DNA of 64,000 bases from Haloarcula amylolytica JCM 13557 (GTDB lineage Archaea > Halobacteriota > Halobacteria > Halobacteriales > Haloarculaceae), in NCBI RefSeq assembly GCF_000336615.1, contig NZ_AOLW01000015.1, positions 111,875 to 175,874 on the forward strand. The letters run 5' to 3'. Position 1 is the first letter of the stretch; each line of letters begins with the position of its first letter. The notes under the pieces were generated by a model that saw only the letters and a program-made list of their open reading frames with translations, did not search any database and was not told the DNA's origin. Positions 56,350 to 64,000 of this stretch are shown piece after piece. A program made the position numbers and the translations under genes.

Positions 56350-56559
56350 AGTAGCGTCTTCTCGGTTTCATCTGCGGTTGTAAACCTCTTCTGTATGTTC
56401 GTGATCTGTCATCGCAGCTGGCGATACAAACGCTCCTGCTATGTTTCGTCCGTCTGTCGGCCGTTGCCCCGAGTACTGACGGCCGGTTCCACGGCCAGGA
56501 CTCGATCCTCGGTCTGAGTGCCAACAAGCCTGACACGATGGATGGCCGCACCGTCGGCG

Positions 56560-57045
56560 CTACTCTGTGAGGTCGACGACGTCGGCGTTGGCGAGGTCCA
56601 CCAACCGGTCCGGTTCGACCGCAAACACCGCGCTCGGCGTGCCGGCGGCAGCGTGGACGACATCATAGTGGGTAAGTGTCGGGTCGACCGTGATCGGGAG
56701 GGCCGTATCGTGACAGATCGGGGGGACGCCGCCGATGCTCCAGCCGACGACGCTCCGAATGTCGCCCGGGTCGGCCATCGACGCGGTTTCTGCACCGTAG
56801 TGGTTCGCGACCGCGTCAAGGTCAAGGCGGTTCGCACCGCTCGTGATTGCGGCGACGAGGTCACCGTCGCGATTACTGCCTGCGAGTGCGACGACGATGG
56901 TCGACGCGATGGCGGCCGTCTCGCAGCCGATGGCCTCGGCGGCCGCTGCGGCTGTTTCCGTTCCCGACCCGAACTCCGAGACATCGAGGTCGACTCCGTA
57001 TCGGTCACGGGCCCGGTCCGCGAATTCCGCAGCGCGTTCGTGCAT
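56560..57045 (-). CDS. YbaK/ProX-type aminoacyl-tRNA deacylase domain protein
   Basis: The 161-residue single-domain protein belongs to the YbaK/EbsC family, which hydrolyses mischarged tRNAs such as Cys-tRNA-Pro or Ala-tRNA-Pro. Signatures are IASTIVVALAGSNRDGDLVAA with a conserved small-residue pocket, the IRSVVGWSIGGVPPICHDTA loop (GxxxGGxxP) and FAVEPDRLVDLANADVVDL. The usual catalytic Lys near the start of the second strand is not obvious. The start at 57045 (MHERAAEFADRARD) fits; the longer frame upstream is not family sequence. Confidence 0.87.
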   Translation of the reverse strand: MHERAAEFADRARDRYGVDLDVSEFGSGTETAAAAAEAIGCETAAIASTIVVALAGSNRDGDLVAAITSGANRLDLDAVANHYGAETASMADPGDIRSVVGWSIGGVPPICHDTALPITVDPTLTHYDVVHAAAGTPSAVFAVEPDRLVDLANADVVDLTE

Positions 57046-57345
57046 ACCTCCTCTGTGCACCTCCCCCTGTAAAAACGGGGCCGAAGACGAACAGGACGAT
57101 AGCTCAATCGTGTCGGTCGAAACGTCGCCTGCCGTCCCAACGTAGTACGATTCCTCCCAGAACCCACCGCCCCACAGATACCCCTCTAAGAACAGTTCGT
57201 GCTGTTCCCGCATCTCTCATGCTGTGAGGACGAACTACTCGACCCGGACAAGATCGAGTACACCTCGTACGAAGTCGTCGCCCAGAATGATGCCTAATCC
57301 GACGGTGAAGTCACGACCGGACCGAAACCCCGCGGCAAACCCGTC
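57046..57345. other. Gap with a short protein-like tail on the plus strand
   Basis: A plus-strand run ending at 57307 reads CEDELLDPDKIEYTSYEVVA then QNDA and a stop. It looks like the end of a small protein but has no start in frame, so I do not call a gene. The rest shows nothing further. Confidence 0.35.
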
Positions 57346-58134
57346 TCAGTCAAGCATCCCGATCCGATCCGCGGTAAAGCCGAACACGTCCTCGTAGCCG
57401 TAGGCTGAGAGCAACACCGGGTGGAAGGCCTCCTCCGCGACGACAGTTTCGTCGTCGGCTGCTGCCACAGGGTCCCCCTCTGGCACTGGCTCGAAGTTCC
57501 GGACGAACACCTCGTACTGTTCTGCTGCTGCCTTCGGAATCGGCTCGCCAAGCTGGAACACTGGCAGTGGCGTCTCCCGTTGTGGCGGTGACTCGGTGGT
57601 GACTCCAGTGGCAGCGAGGAACTCCCGGATGACCTGCTCCGCGTTCTCGGCGGCTTCCGCGGAGCCCTGATAGCCACATTCGACTTCGACGACTGAGTCC
57701 ACCGTCGCGAACAATCGCCCCTCGTTTGCGCCTTTCGTCTGAACGACGGCGTCCACGGAGAGGGCGCTACAGAGTGCCTCCATTTCCGGCGTGAGATCGT
57801 CGACGAGGGCGAACATTCCGTCGTAGGACTGTGTGGAGTGCAGCGAAAGCACGGTACAGTCGTGGAGTTCTGCGGCGAGAGCCGCGGCCAGCCGTGTCTC
57901 GTGGGACTCGCTGTCAGCGTCGCCTGGGAACGATCGGTTGAGGTCCGTATCGAGATATCGCTTGTTTGCGTCGAGGGCGGCCTCGTTCGCGATGATGAAC
58001 TTGACCGGTCGCTCGACCTCCGGCGGGTCGGCAAGGACGGCTTCGATGCCGTCCCGACCGCACGGTTCGTCGCCGTGGATGCTCCCCACGACGGCCACCT
58101 CCGGAACCCCGTCTCCCAGTTGCTCGATTCGCAT
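57346..58134 (-). CDS. Succinylglutamate desuccinylase/aspartoacylase-family protein
   Basis: The 262-residue protein is shorter than the paralogue at 16887-17909 and lacks its C-terminal appendage. Zinc ligands are in SIHGDEPCG (His20, Glu23) and LSLHSTQ (His99), with DTDLNRSFPGD at 63-73. A catalytic-type VVEVECGYQGS follows. It is expected to hydrolyse an N-acyl or aminoacyl amide. It is 45 bp upstream-linked with the DUF309 gene on the same strand; no ATP-grasp ligase is adjacent to this copy. Confidence 0.86.
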   Translation of the reverse strand: MRIEQLGDGVPEVAVVGSIHGDEPCGRDGIEAVLADPPEVERPVKFIIANEAALDANKRYLDTDLNRSFPGDADSESHETRLAAALAAELHDCTVLSLHSTQSYDGMFALVDDLTPEMEALCSALSVDAVVQTKGANEGRLFATVDSVVEVECGYQGSAEAAENAEQVIREFLAATGVTTESPPQRETPLPVFQLGEPIPKAAAEQYEVFVRNFEPVPEGDPVAAADDETVVAEEAFHPVLLSAYGYEDVFGFTADRIGMLD

Positions 58135-58179
58135 CTGTCCGTGCTAACGCTTCCAGCCTTTAGAATTATCCGGATTCGG

Positions 58180-58662
58180 TCAATGTTCGAGCGACTCCGC
58201 GAACTCGATGTCCTCCGGGCGACACGTCGGGCACTCGCCGTCGAGACGGATCTGCCAGCCCTGGAGCGCTGACGGGTCCGACAGCGCGTTCGTCACCGTC
58301 GTCCGCACATCTAACAGGTCGACGCCGTAGTAGTCGTTAGGGACGCCACGGAAGTACTGCAGCGATGTGCGAAACAGCGACCGCATCCCGTCGTCGTCCT
58401 CGAAGTCGAAGTGCTTGTACGCGCCGGCGGCGACCTGCACCATCCCGTGGAGGAATTTGCTCTCCGTGTTCCCGCGGCCGTAGTTGTACCATTCGTCCTC
58501 GAAACAGTCGTGTGATTCGTGGAACTCCCCGGAGTTGTACAGACGGACGCCGTGGACGACGGCCCGCCTGAGCGTCTCGTGTTCCCATTGACCGTCGGTT
58601 CGCCAGCCCGAAGGGTTCCCGTCGGGGGCCTCGACGGTCGGGTCGCGCGTGTGGTCGTCCAT
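58180..58662 (-). CDS. DUF309 family protein
   Basis: The 160-residue protein has the DUF309 core of helices with [20 protein letters not shown] and [20 protein letters not shown] followed by [20 protein letters not shown]. The conserved His and Glu residues in the first motif may bind a metal; the function is unknown. It is first in a two-gene unit with the aspartoacylase-like gene. Confidence 0.88.
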   Translation of the reverse strand: MDDHTRDPTVEAPDGNPSGWRTDGQWEHETLRRAVVHGVRLYNSGEFHESHDCFEDEWYNYGRGNTESKFLHGMVQVAAGAYKHFDFEDDDGMRSLFRTSLQYFRGVPNDYYGVDLLDVRTTVTNALSDPSALQGWQIRLDGECPTCRPEDIEFAESLEH

Positions 58663-58868
58663 GCCTACGCTACTGGTTCACGGTGGGTCAAACCACCGGT
58701 TCTATCGGCGACAGTCGCCATTGGAACGCAATGCACACCTGATCGCGCGGCGGCAGTGCGGCCAGTACGCAAACGCTTTCAATTACTGACACAGTGTCCC
58801 ACCGGCTCTGAGTCGCTTCCGTACGACATTTATACCGTACCGCCATGTGTACCGAATGCACTACGCGT

Positions 58869-58952
58869 GCGAGGGTAGCCAAGCCAGGAAACGGCGGCGG
58901 ACTCAAGATCCGCTCCCGTAGGGGTCCAAGGGTTCAAATCCCTTCCCTCGCA
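58869..58952 (+). tRNA. tRNA-Leu (CAA)
   Basis: The 84-nt class II tRNA has acceptor GCGAGGG with CCCTCGC plus A, an anticodon arm GCGGA-CTCAAGA-TCCGC with anticodon CAA, a long variable arm (TCCCGTAGGGGTCC region) and a GGTTCAAATCC T arm. A TATA box (acatttatacc, 58828-58838) lies about 30 nt upstream. The last 21 bases are repeated 110 bp downstream. Confidence 0.93.
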
Positions 58953-59062
58953 TCGTATAGGGGCCGCACAACGCGGCGCCGAAGGATGCACACGGAAGGG
59001 TTTGAACGAGAGAAGGCGGGGCGGTTGCCCGTCTCCGCGTAGTTCAAATCCCTTCCCTCGCA
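58932..59062 (+). repeat. Duplicated tRNA-Leu 3' end (attachment-site-like)
   Basis: The final 21 bases of tRNA-Leu (58932-58952) recur exactly at 59042-59062. Between them an inverted near copy (ggaagggtttgaac, 58994-59007) occurs, and shorter copies of the end (tccctcgca at 59080-59088; cttccctcgca at 59195-59205) follow. tRNA 3' ends are the standard target of archaeal integrases, so these look like att sites left by insertions. No integrase gene is visible here. Confidence 0.7.
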
Positions 59063-59537
59063 CTGTTGGACCGACGCGGTCCCTCGCAAACAGTGAGCGG
59101 CCATCGTCACGGTCGCGAGTACGCCATCGACCCCGATGGTGTCTCGCTCTGAAGACGACGGCCGACCGGTGCCGGAAGACTCGCACGGAGCGATCTTCCC
59201 TCGCAATTCTCCGAACCGATCTGCTAGAGACGTGTCTCAGCGATGCGGCACCCTGTGACACCTGCCCGATGAAGCTGGCTCTCCCGTGAATTGCCCAGAT
59301 CAGTTCAGTAAGTACCGCTCTAAACGCGGGCTACAGTTACTGAGACATTATCTAGACTCTTTTAGCATCGGTTAGTTACCATCTTATTTGTGGATATATA
59401 TCAAAAACTCATAACTACAGGAAAACAATCAATTATGCCTCAGTTCATATACTATATCGGTCTAGAAGGCTTCTAAAGGCTTCAGAGTAGTATCACTGCA
59501 CAAGAAATATACCACAGGCTTCAGTAATGTTTCAGTA
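59063..59537. other. Gap between the att-like repeats and the first surface protein
   Basis: No gene is supported. The left half is GC-rich with the short tRNA-end copies; the right half (59320-59537) is AT-rich and holds the promoter of the next gene, with caagaaatatacc at 59501-59513 about 26 nt before the start. Confidence 0.5.
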
Positions 59538-60854
59538 ATGGTAAAAACACCAATAATAAAGCCGACTGTCATCTTCGTCATGGCAGTCGCGTTGATACTC
59601 GCTGGTCCGTTATCAGTGACGACCACTGTTGAGGCAACCCCCGTCGCTGAGAGCCAGTCGCTCTCGGTGACCGAAAACGTCGACGTGTGGGACCGGTCCC
59701 CGCTCACGCTCAGAACGACGTCAGAAGGGCCGACCACGATAGTGGCACCGCGGACGTTCCTCAACGTCGAATCAGCTGCGACTGGCGACTTGCCGCTCAA
59801 CAAGCAGACGATGACGATCCACGAGCGCAACGAGTCGATAAATATGTCCTTCGAACCCAGAATCGGTGCCGGAACGAGAGCACTTGCCGGCGACGAGGCG
59901 CAACTGCTGGCTGTCAAGTTGGATGAAGCACCGACTACGGCAGGGGCAAACGCCAGTAACATCTCCCGCGCTTCTCTCGAAGATGTCTTCGCAAATAACT
60001 CGGACACTACGTCGTCGGAGCTACTCGATGACGCGGAAGACGTCGGCACGATAGACGAGGATGGCGAACTGCAGGCGTCCTACACCCCCGAATCGGGCGG
60101 CGTATACGGCTTCGTTCTGGTGACTGTCGACGAGGGCGATGAGGGGCTATCGGTATCGGACGGTAACGTCTCCGTCAACGGGAACGTGACCGTCGTCGGT
60201 GTCGAACAGGCCGTGGTGCAGGACAACGCCTCGAACGTCGAGCGGACCCAGAACCCGGTCAACCCCGGCGACAACGTTACGCTGGCTGTCGACACTGAGA
60301 TGGAAGACGAAAACGCCACCCACGCGGTCCTGCTGGTCCGACAGGGCGAACTCCAGCGGCAGTCGAGCACGGTGACTGTGTCGGGCGAGCTGAACGAGAG
60401 CTTCTCGGCTGACCAGATCACCGTCGAGAATTCTTTCGATAACATCAGCGGTGTTGGGACGGTTGAGAGCAACACTGGACTGGGGAGTTTCAACCTCTCC
60501 GAGAACCAGTCGATACCTGCAATCGGGTTGCAGGGGCTGTTCGGCACGGTGGTTTCCGAGGCCGAATCGGACGCTGGCGGGGACGTTATCCATGCCTCTG
60601 CAACGATTGTCAGCGGTGACGCTGACGCCAACGTGACGGTCCAGACCCTGGATTCCTGGCCGAACGGTGCGTATCAGTACGTCCACGTCGCAGTCGGTAA
60701 CGAAACCGGGACTCTCAACTCGGATACCGGCACGGTGGCAGTGAGTCCGGGCGGCGGCCCTGATAACGGTGGTGGCCCGGGCAACGGTGGCGGTCCCCCG
60801 GACAACGCTGGCGGACCGAGTGATGCTGGGGACGACGAAGAGAACGTAGAGTAA
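59538..60854 (+). CDS. Secreted surface protein without C-terminal anchor (paralogue of 61183 gene)
   Basis: The 438-residue protein has a Sec signal (MVKTPIIKPTVIFVMAVALI, then cleavage after VEATPVA) and a large beta-rich ectodomain sharing with the next gene VTENVDVWDRS, LAGDEAQLLAVKL, GGVYGFVLVTVD, NGNVTVVGVEQ and SWPNGAYQYVHVAVGN. Several N-glycosylation sequons are present. The C-terminus is a Gly/Pro/Asn/Asp-rich tail (GGGPDNGGGPGNGGGPPDN) ending in EENVE, without membrane span or sorting signal, so it should be released or bound non-covalently. A tandem second start (see findings) precedes it. Confidence 0.82.
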   Translation: MVKTPIIKPTVIFVMAVALILAGPLSVTTTVEATPVAESQSLSVTENVDVWDRSPLTLRTTSEGPTTIVAPRTFLNVESAATGDLPLNKQTMTIHERNESINMSFEPRIGAGTRALAGDEAQLLAVKLDEAPTTAGANASNISRASLEDVFANNSDTTSSELLDDAEDVGTIDEDGELQASYTPESGGVYGFVLVTVDEGDEGLSVSDGNVSVNGNVTVVGVEQAVVQDNASNVERTQNPVNPGDNVTLAVDTEMEDENATHAVLLVRQGELQRQSSTVTVSGELNESFSADQITVENSFDNISGVGTVESNTGLGSFNLSENQSIPAIGLQGLFGTVVSEAESDAGGDVIHASATIVSGDADANVTVQTLDSWPNGAYQYVHVAVGNETGTLNSDTGTVAVSPGGGPDNGGGPGNGGGPPDNAGGPSDAGDDEENVE

Positions 60855-61182
60855 CTGATCGGGCGGCCTTTACTGGTGGTGTCCACCGAACACAGCACCT
60901 CTTTGTGCGCCGACGTGTGCAGATTCTACTCGATGACACGGCCGACTGTTGGCCGATTGCTGTTAAACCCGGGTCCGCTGTCGAGCATTTACTATAAGGA
61001 ATGCGTCAAACCGGGGACCTGTCATAAATACGAGTAGGGTAATTTGCCGAGACACGACTCACGAGTCGCGCTGCAAAATCCCCAGACAGTGGGTACGTGT
61101 TTTGTAACCGTCATATGACACTGTGTAGCGTCGAATGTCACTGCATAAGAATTATACCGCGCCCCTCCGAAAAAATTCAGTA
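60855..61182. other. Gap between the two surface-protein genes
   Basis: No gene is supported. It holds a box agaattatacc (61147-61157) about 26-30 nt before the next ATG, and a small dyad gcatt-N10-aatgc (60988-61007). Confidence 0.5.
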
Positions 61183-62832
61183 ATGTATAAAACAACAAAC
61201 GGAAAACGCACTGTAATTTGTGCGATGACAGTGCTGCTGGTGTTAGCCGCCCCCCTGTCGGTAACGTCGGCGGCGGCAACGCCAGTCGATGAAGGGCAAA
61301 CGACAGCGGTGACGGAAAACGTGGATGTCTGGGAACGGTCGCTGCTCCCGCTTCGGACGTCCTCCAGCGGCCCAACGGCGATAGCAGCCCCGGAGACGTA
61401 TATCAACATCGAGTCTGCTCAGACCGGTGACGTTCCCCTCAACAGGGAGGAGTACACGATTCACGAAACGGGCGAATCAGTTGATCTGACGTTCGAATCA
61501 ACGACCGGAGCCGGAACGACTGGACTTGCCGGCGACGAGGCGCAACTACTCGCTGTCAGACTCTCCGAAAACCCATCTTCGGCCGGGTTTAGTGAGGGAA
61601 GCGTCAGAACTGATCTAGCTAGTATCTTTACGAACGACTCCAACGCTAACTCGGTCGAACTGCTAGACGACGCGGAGGGTGTCGGTTCGATAGATGACAA
61701 CGGTGTACTCGAAACGTCGTACACACCTGCCTCGGGTGGTGCCTACGGCTTCGTTCTGGTCACTGTCGATGACGGACAGGGCCTGTCTGTTTCGGACAAC
61801 AACGTCTCGACTGATGGGAACGTGACCGTCGTCGGCGTCGAACAGACGCTGGTTCAGGAAAGCCCGTCCACGGTCGATGCGACCTCCGACGATATCACCG
61901 CTGGCGATAACGTCTCGCTCGATATCGAGACCGAACTGGAGGACGACTCTGTCACGCACGCTGTGTTGCTACTCGACGAGGACGAACTCCAACAGCGGAC
62001 GAGCACCGTCCGTGTGACCGGCGAAATCGATGAGAATTTCTCGGAAGACCAGGTCACGGTCGAGAACTCCTTCGACGGCGTCAACGGCGTCTCGTCGGCC
62101 GACGATGACGCTACCCTCACCGGTGAGGACTCGACGGCAGCAGGAGCGATGCCGTCAGCGGGACTGATCGGGCTGTTCGGGTTCGTTCTCTCCGAAGCAT
62201 CGCCGGATTCGACCGGTGATGACGTGATGCACGCCTCGTCGACGACGGTCTCCGGTGCCTCCGATACCACCGTCGACGTCGAAACACTCGAATCCTGGCC
62301 AAACGGGACGTACACGTACGTTCACGTCGCTGTTGGCGAAGACTCAAACGATATCAACTCCGCGACCGGGACAGTCACGCTATCACAGTCGAACGAAACC
62401 GATTCCGGCGACGATGATGACGATAGCGACGACGGGAGTGATGGCAACAACGGCGGCGGCGACGACGGAAGTGATGGCAACAACGGTGACGGCGACAACG
62501 ACGACAACAATAACGGGAGCGATGACAGCGATAGCGGAGATAGCGATGACGATAGTGGGAACGACGACTCCGATACCGAGGGGACTGAAGAAGACACTGA
62601 GGACGAAGCTACGACCGACACCGACGACACTGAGACAGTCGAGACTGAAGACGGAGAGGTGCCAACGGAAGCAGCCACGACCGCAGGTGGTGGGGCACAG
62701 CAACCCGACGAGACAGGCACAACCGGAACGGAGGGCTCGGTCGAGACCACGAGTTCGAGCGGCCCCGGTTTCACCGTCCTCGTCGCGGTGCTAGCATTGC
62801 TAGGCGCTGGATTCCTGGCACGTCGGGACTGA
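61183..62832 (+). CDS. PGF-CTERM surface protein
   Basis: The 549-residue protein has a Sec signal (MYKTTNGKRTVICAMTVLLV, then LAAPLSVTSAAA), an ectodomain (about 30-395) closely related to the preceding gene's, and a long linker very rich in Asp, Asn, Gly, Ser and Thr (about 400-520). It ends with the PGF-CTERM signal SSGPGFTVLVAVLALLGAGF and RRD, which archaeosortase ArtA cleaves so the protein is lipid-anchored to the cell surface. I start at 61183; the frame is open to 61135 but the ATG at 61183 is 26-30 nt after a TATA-like box. Confidence 0.87.
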   Translation: MYKTTNGKRTVICAMTVLLVLAAPLSVTSAAATPVDEGQTTAVTENVDVWERSLLPLRTSSSGPTAIAAPETYINIESAQTGDVPLNREEYTIHETGESVDLTFESTTGAGTTGLAGDEAQLLAVRLSENPSSAGFSEGSVRTDLASIFTNDSNANSVELLDDAEGVGSIDDNGVLETSYTPASGGAYGFVLVTVDDGQGLSVSDNNVSTDGNVTVVGVEQTLVQESPSTVDATSDDITAGDNVSLDIETELEDDSVTHAVLLLDEDELQQRTSTVRVTGEIDENFSEDQVTVENSFDGVNGVSSADDDATLTGEDSTAAGAMPSAGLIGLFGFVLSEASPDSTGDDVMHASSTTVSGASDTTVDVETLESWPNGTYTYVHVAVGEDSNDINSATGTVTLSQSNETDSGDDDDDSDDGSDGNNGGGDDGSDGNNGDGDNDDNNNGSDDSDSGDSDDDSGNDDSDTEGTEEDTEDEATTDTDDTETVETEDGEVPTEAATTAGGGAQQPDETGTTGTEGSVETTSSSGPGFTVLVAVLALLGAGFLARRD

Positions 62833-62995
62833 GGAACTTCCACAGTTTACGCGGCATTTGTCTATTCTCTGATGAATCTCTTTCTCTGACGAATTTCTCT
62901 CCTGTTGTGTACCTAACTGGAGCTAGCTTTCCTGCATAACTGAGTTATCCCCTCCTAGCGGCTGCGGATACAATATTGCTGAAAGGGGTAATTTT

Positions 62996-63026
62996 ATGTT
63001 ATTTTACATATAACATTGCTATGTAA
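62996..63026. promoter_or_regulatory. Two interleaved inverted repeats over the TATA box of the small zinc protein
   Basis: atgttat-N7-ataacat (62996-63016) and ttacata-N9-tatgtaa (63004-63026) are both perfect 7-bp dyads. They overlap ttttacatataac, the likely TATA box, which lies about 25 nt before the ATG at 63037. A repressor bound here would block transcription. Confidence 0.5.
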
Positions 63027-63036
63027 GGTACATACA

Positions 63037-63177
63037 ATGGGGGACTACGCAAAGCCATCCCGTGCGGCGAAAATCAAGTGCATCAAGTGTAACTCACCGG
63101 TCGTGCTCACCGTCGACGAAGAGTATATCTGTGTCAGCTGCGGCGAAGCACCGATCGAATCGGCGACACCGGTTTGA
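63037..63177 (+). CDS. 46-residue zinc-finger-like protein
   Basis: This tiny frame encodes a basic start (MGDYAKPSRAAKIKC) and two knuckles, KCIKCNSPV and CVSCGEAP, which would form one four-Cys zinc site, ending ESATPV. It has a clear TATA box at leaderless distance and clean ATG and TGA. Similar tiny zinc proteins in haloarchaea often act as regulators or partners; the role here is unknown. Confidence 0.78.
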   Translation: MGDYAKPSRAAKIKCIKCNSPVVLTVDEEYICVSCGEAPIESATPV

Positions 63178-63307
63178 GACAGGCGTTTCAGCTTCACTCC
63201 GCGATCCCTATGGGCGGGAACAGTAGCTTCGATATCTGACGGGGAGCCCGAAATCCGCCGCTTGAGACCCACTGCTTCAGTGGCAACGACCGTCGGCCGC
63301 GAACGGC

Positions 63308-63841
63308 TTACCGTTGTGGTATTTCGGCTGGGACCTGCTCGTATCTCCGGTACACCGTCACGAGGCTGTAGCTGATGGCCAGTCCGAAGACGACCAGGGG
63401 GACGGCAAGCGAGAGCAGGCTGTCGGGCGAATGCGCCGCAAACGACGGCGTTCTATCGGGGGTTGCCGACAACAGCGGCCAGAACAGGTTCGGAAAGAAG
63501 TAGTAGTCCGTCCCGAGTCGCACAATCGGATAGAAGTCGCCGGCGATGTGTGAGAGGTAGCCGGCGGAAAACACCACTGCGTACCGCCCGTAGCCCTGAC
63601 GTGCAGCCAGCAGTACAAGGATGGTGAGGACGGGTAGCGAGACGACCAGCGAATGGGCCAGCATGCGCCCGCTCGGAAGAATAGCGAACGTCCACGCGAG
63701 CGGCTTGTCGATTACGTCCGGGAGTTGCGTCGCAACAAGCAAGAGCAGTACCATCGGCCCAGACGGGAGGTGATGCCACCGAGCCACCGTGTATACCGTC
63801 AGCGGAACGGCTGCGAGGAGGAAGTGGCCTGCGGGGTACAC
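63308..63841 (-). CDS. YdjM-like membrane-bound metal-dependent hydrolase family protein
   Basis: The 177-residue protein has four or five membrane spans and the family residues AGHFLLAAVPL, TQLPDVIDKPLAWTFAILPS, AHSLVVSLPV and GYLSHIAGDFYPIV. It is a paralogue of the protein at 54384-54905, with the same DKPLA and HSL motifs and the same spacing. Activity is unproven for the family. The start is GTG at 63841. It is the last gene before the window edge and is convergent with the small zinc protein. Confidence 0.83.
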   Translation of the reverse strand: MYPAGHFLLAAVPLTVYTVARWHHLPSGPMVLLLLVATQLPDVIDKPLAWTFAILPSGRMLAHSLVVSLPVLTILVLLAARQGYGRYAVVFSAGYLSHIAGDFYPIVRLGTDYYFFPNLFWPLLSATPDRTPSFAAHSPDSLLSLAVPLVVFGLAISYSLVTVYRRYEQVPAEIPQR

Positions 63842-64000
63842 GGTGAAACCAATGATCCAGGCAAGGAAAAGCTGTTTGCCGGGTTAGATCTCAAAAGAAT
63901 GGGCAGTAAGTCGGTCCCTGTTTTACCTGGGGGAGCGCTGCTCGCTACGAGAACCTGGGTCAGCCGGTTACGTTCACCCAGAGGTGGACTTCCCGGTACG

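Noticed and set aside
57233-57307. Plus-strand tail CEDELLDPDKIEYTSYEVVAQ
   Set aside because: It looks like the end of a protein but has no in-frame start or upstream coding signal; too short to support.

Overview
The window is a chromosomal (or large-replicon) segment of a halophilic archaeon of the class Halobacteria. The GC-rich coding sequence, Asp/Glu-rich proteins, archaeal-only gene types (dacZ diadenylate cyclase, UPF0179, archaeal CobT, Orc1/Cdc6), a PGF-CTERM surface protein, and many TATA boxes lying about 25 nt before the start codon (leaderless transcripts) all fit. A Haloarcula-like genus is my best guess; it was not tested by any search.

Left part (1-40.2 kb) is ordinary GC-rich core genome. 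It holds a DUF255 thioredoxin-fold protein, purD, trkH, the dacZ-mscS pair, cobT-cbiA, a cupin, the succinate dehydrogenase genes (sdhC-sdhD-sdhB, then sdhA, split by a PAS histidine kinase on the other strand), a divergent pair of an aspartoacylase-like hydrolase and a RimK-type ligase fused to a RimB-like domain, a DNA glycosylase, a serine acetyltransferase, beta-oxidation genes, tRNA-Glu, a Tat lipoprotein, a sugar nucleotidyltransferase, an acyl-CoA synthetase, and the tightly overlapping prkA-prkA-yeaH-spoVR operon.

Middle part (about 40.2-54.3 kb) is accessory. An IS6-family remnant cut into an acetamidase-like remnant marks its left edge. It is followed by visibly AT-rich surface-glycan genes (flippase, GT2, two GT4, an alkaline-phosphatase-fold 'sulfatase' with Thr instead of Cys, a polytopic membrane protein), a decayed DDE transposase, an orc1/cdc6 gene beside an AT-rich candidate origin, a gene interrupted by a stop codon, and a vapBC module whose toxin is frameshifted. 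Together these look like a glycan-variation island next to the remnant of an integrated replicon.

Right part (54.3-64 kb) returns to GC-rich sequence: two related YdjM-like membrane proteins, a lipoprotein, a YbaK-like deacylase, a second aspartoacylase-like protein, a DUF309 protein, tRNA-Leu with repeated copies of its 3' end just downstream (attachment-site-like), two paralogous secreted surface proteins of which only one keeps the PGF-CTERM anchor, and a tiny zinc-finger protein whose promoter lies inside two interleaved inverted repeats.

The most interesting unexplained items are a TATA-hairpin-C-tract-hairpin structure at 10614-10741 that looks like a small RNA gene, an anomalous tRNA-like sequence next to it, the ligase/protease/hydrolase set at 16.9-19.4 kb, the orc region, and the tRNA-Leu repeats.
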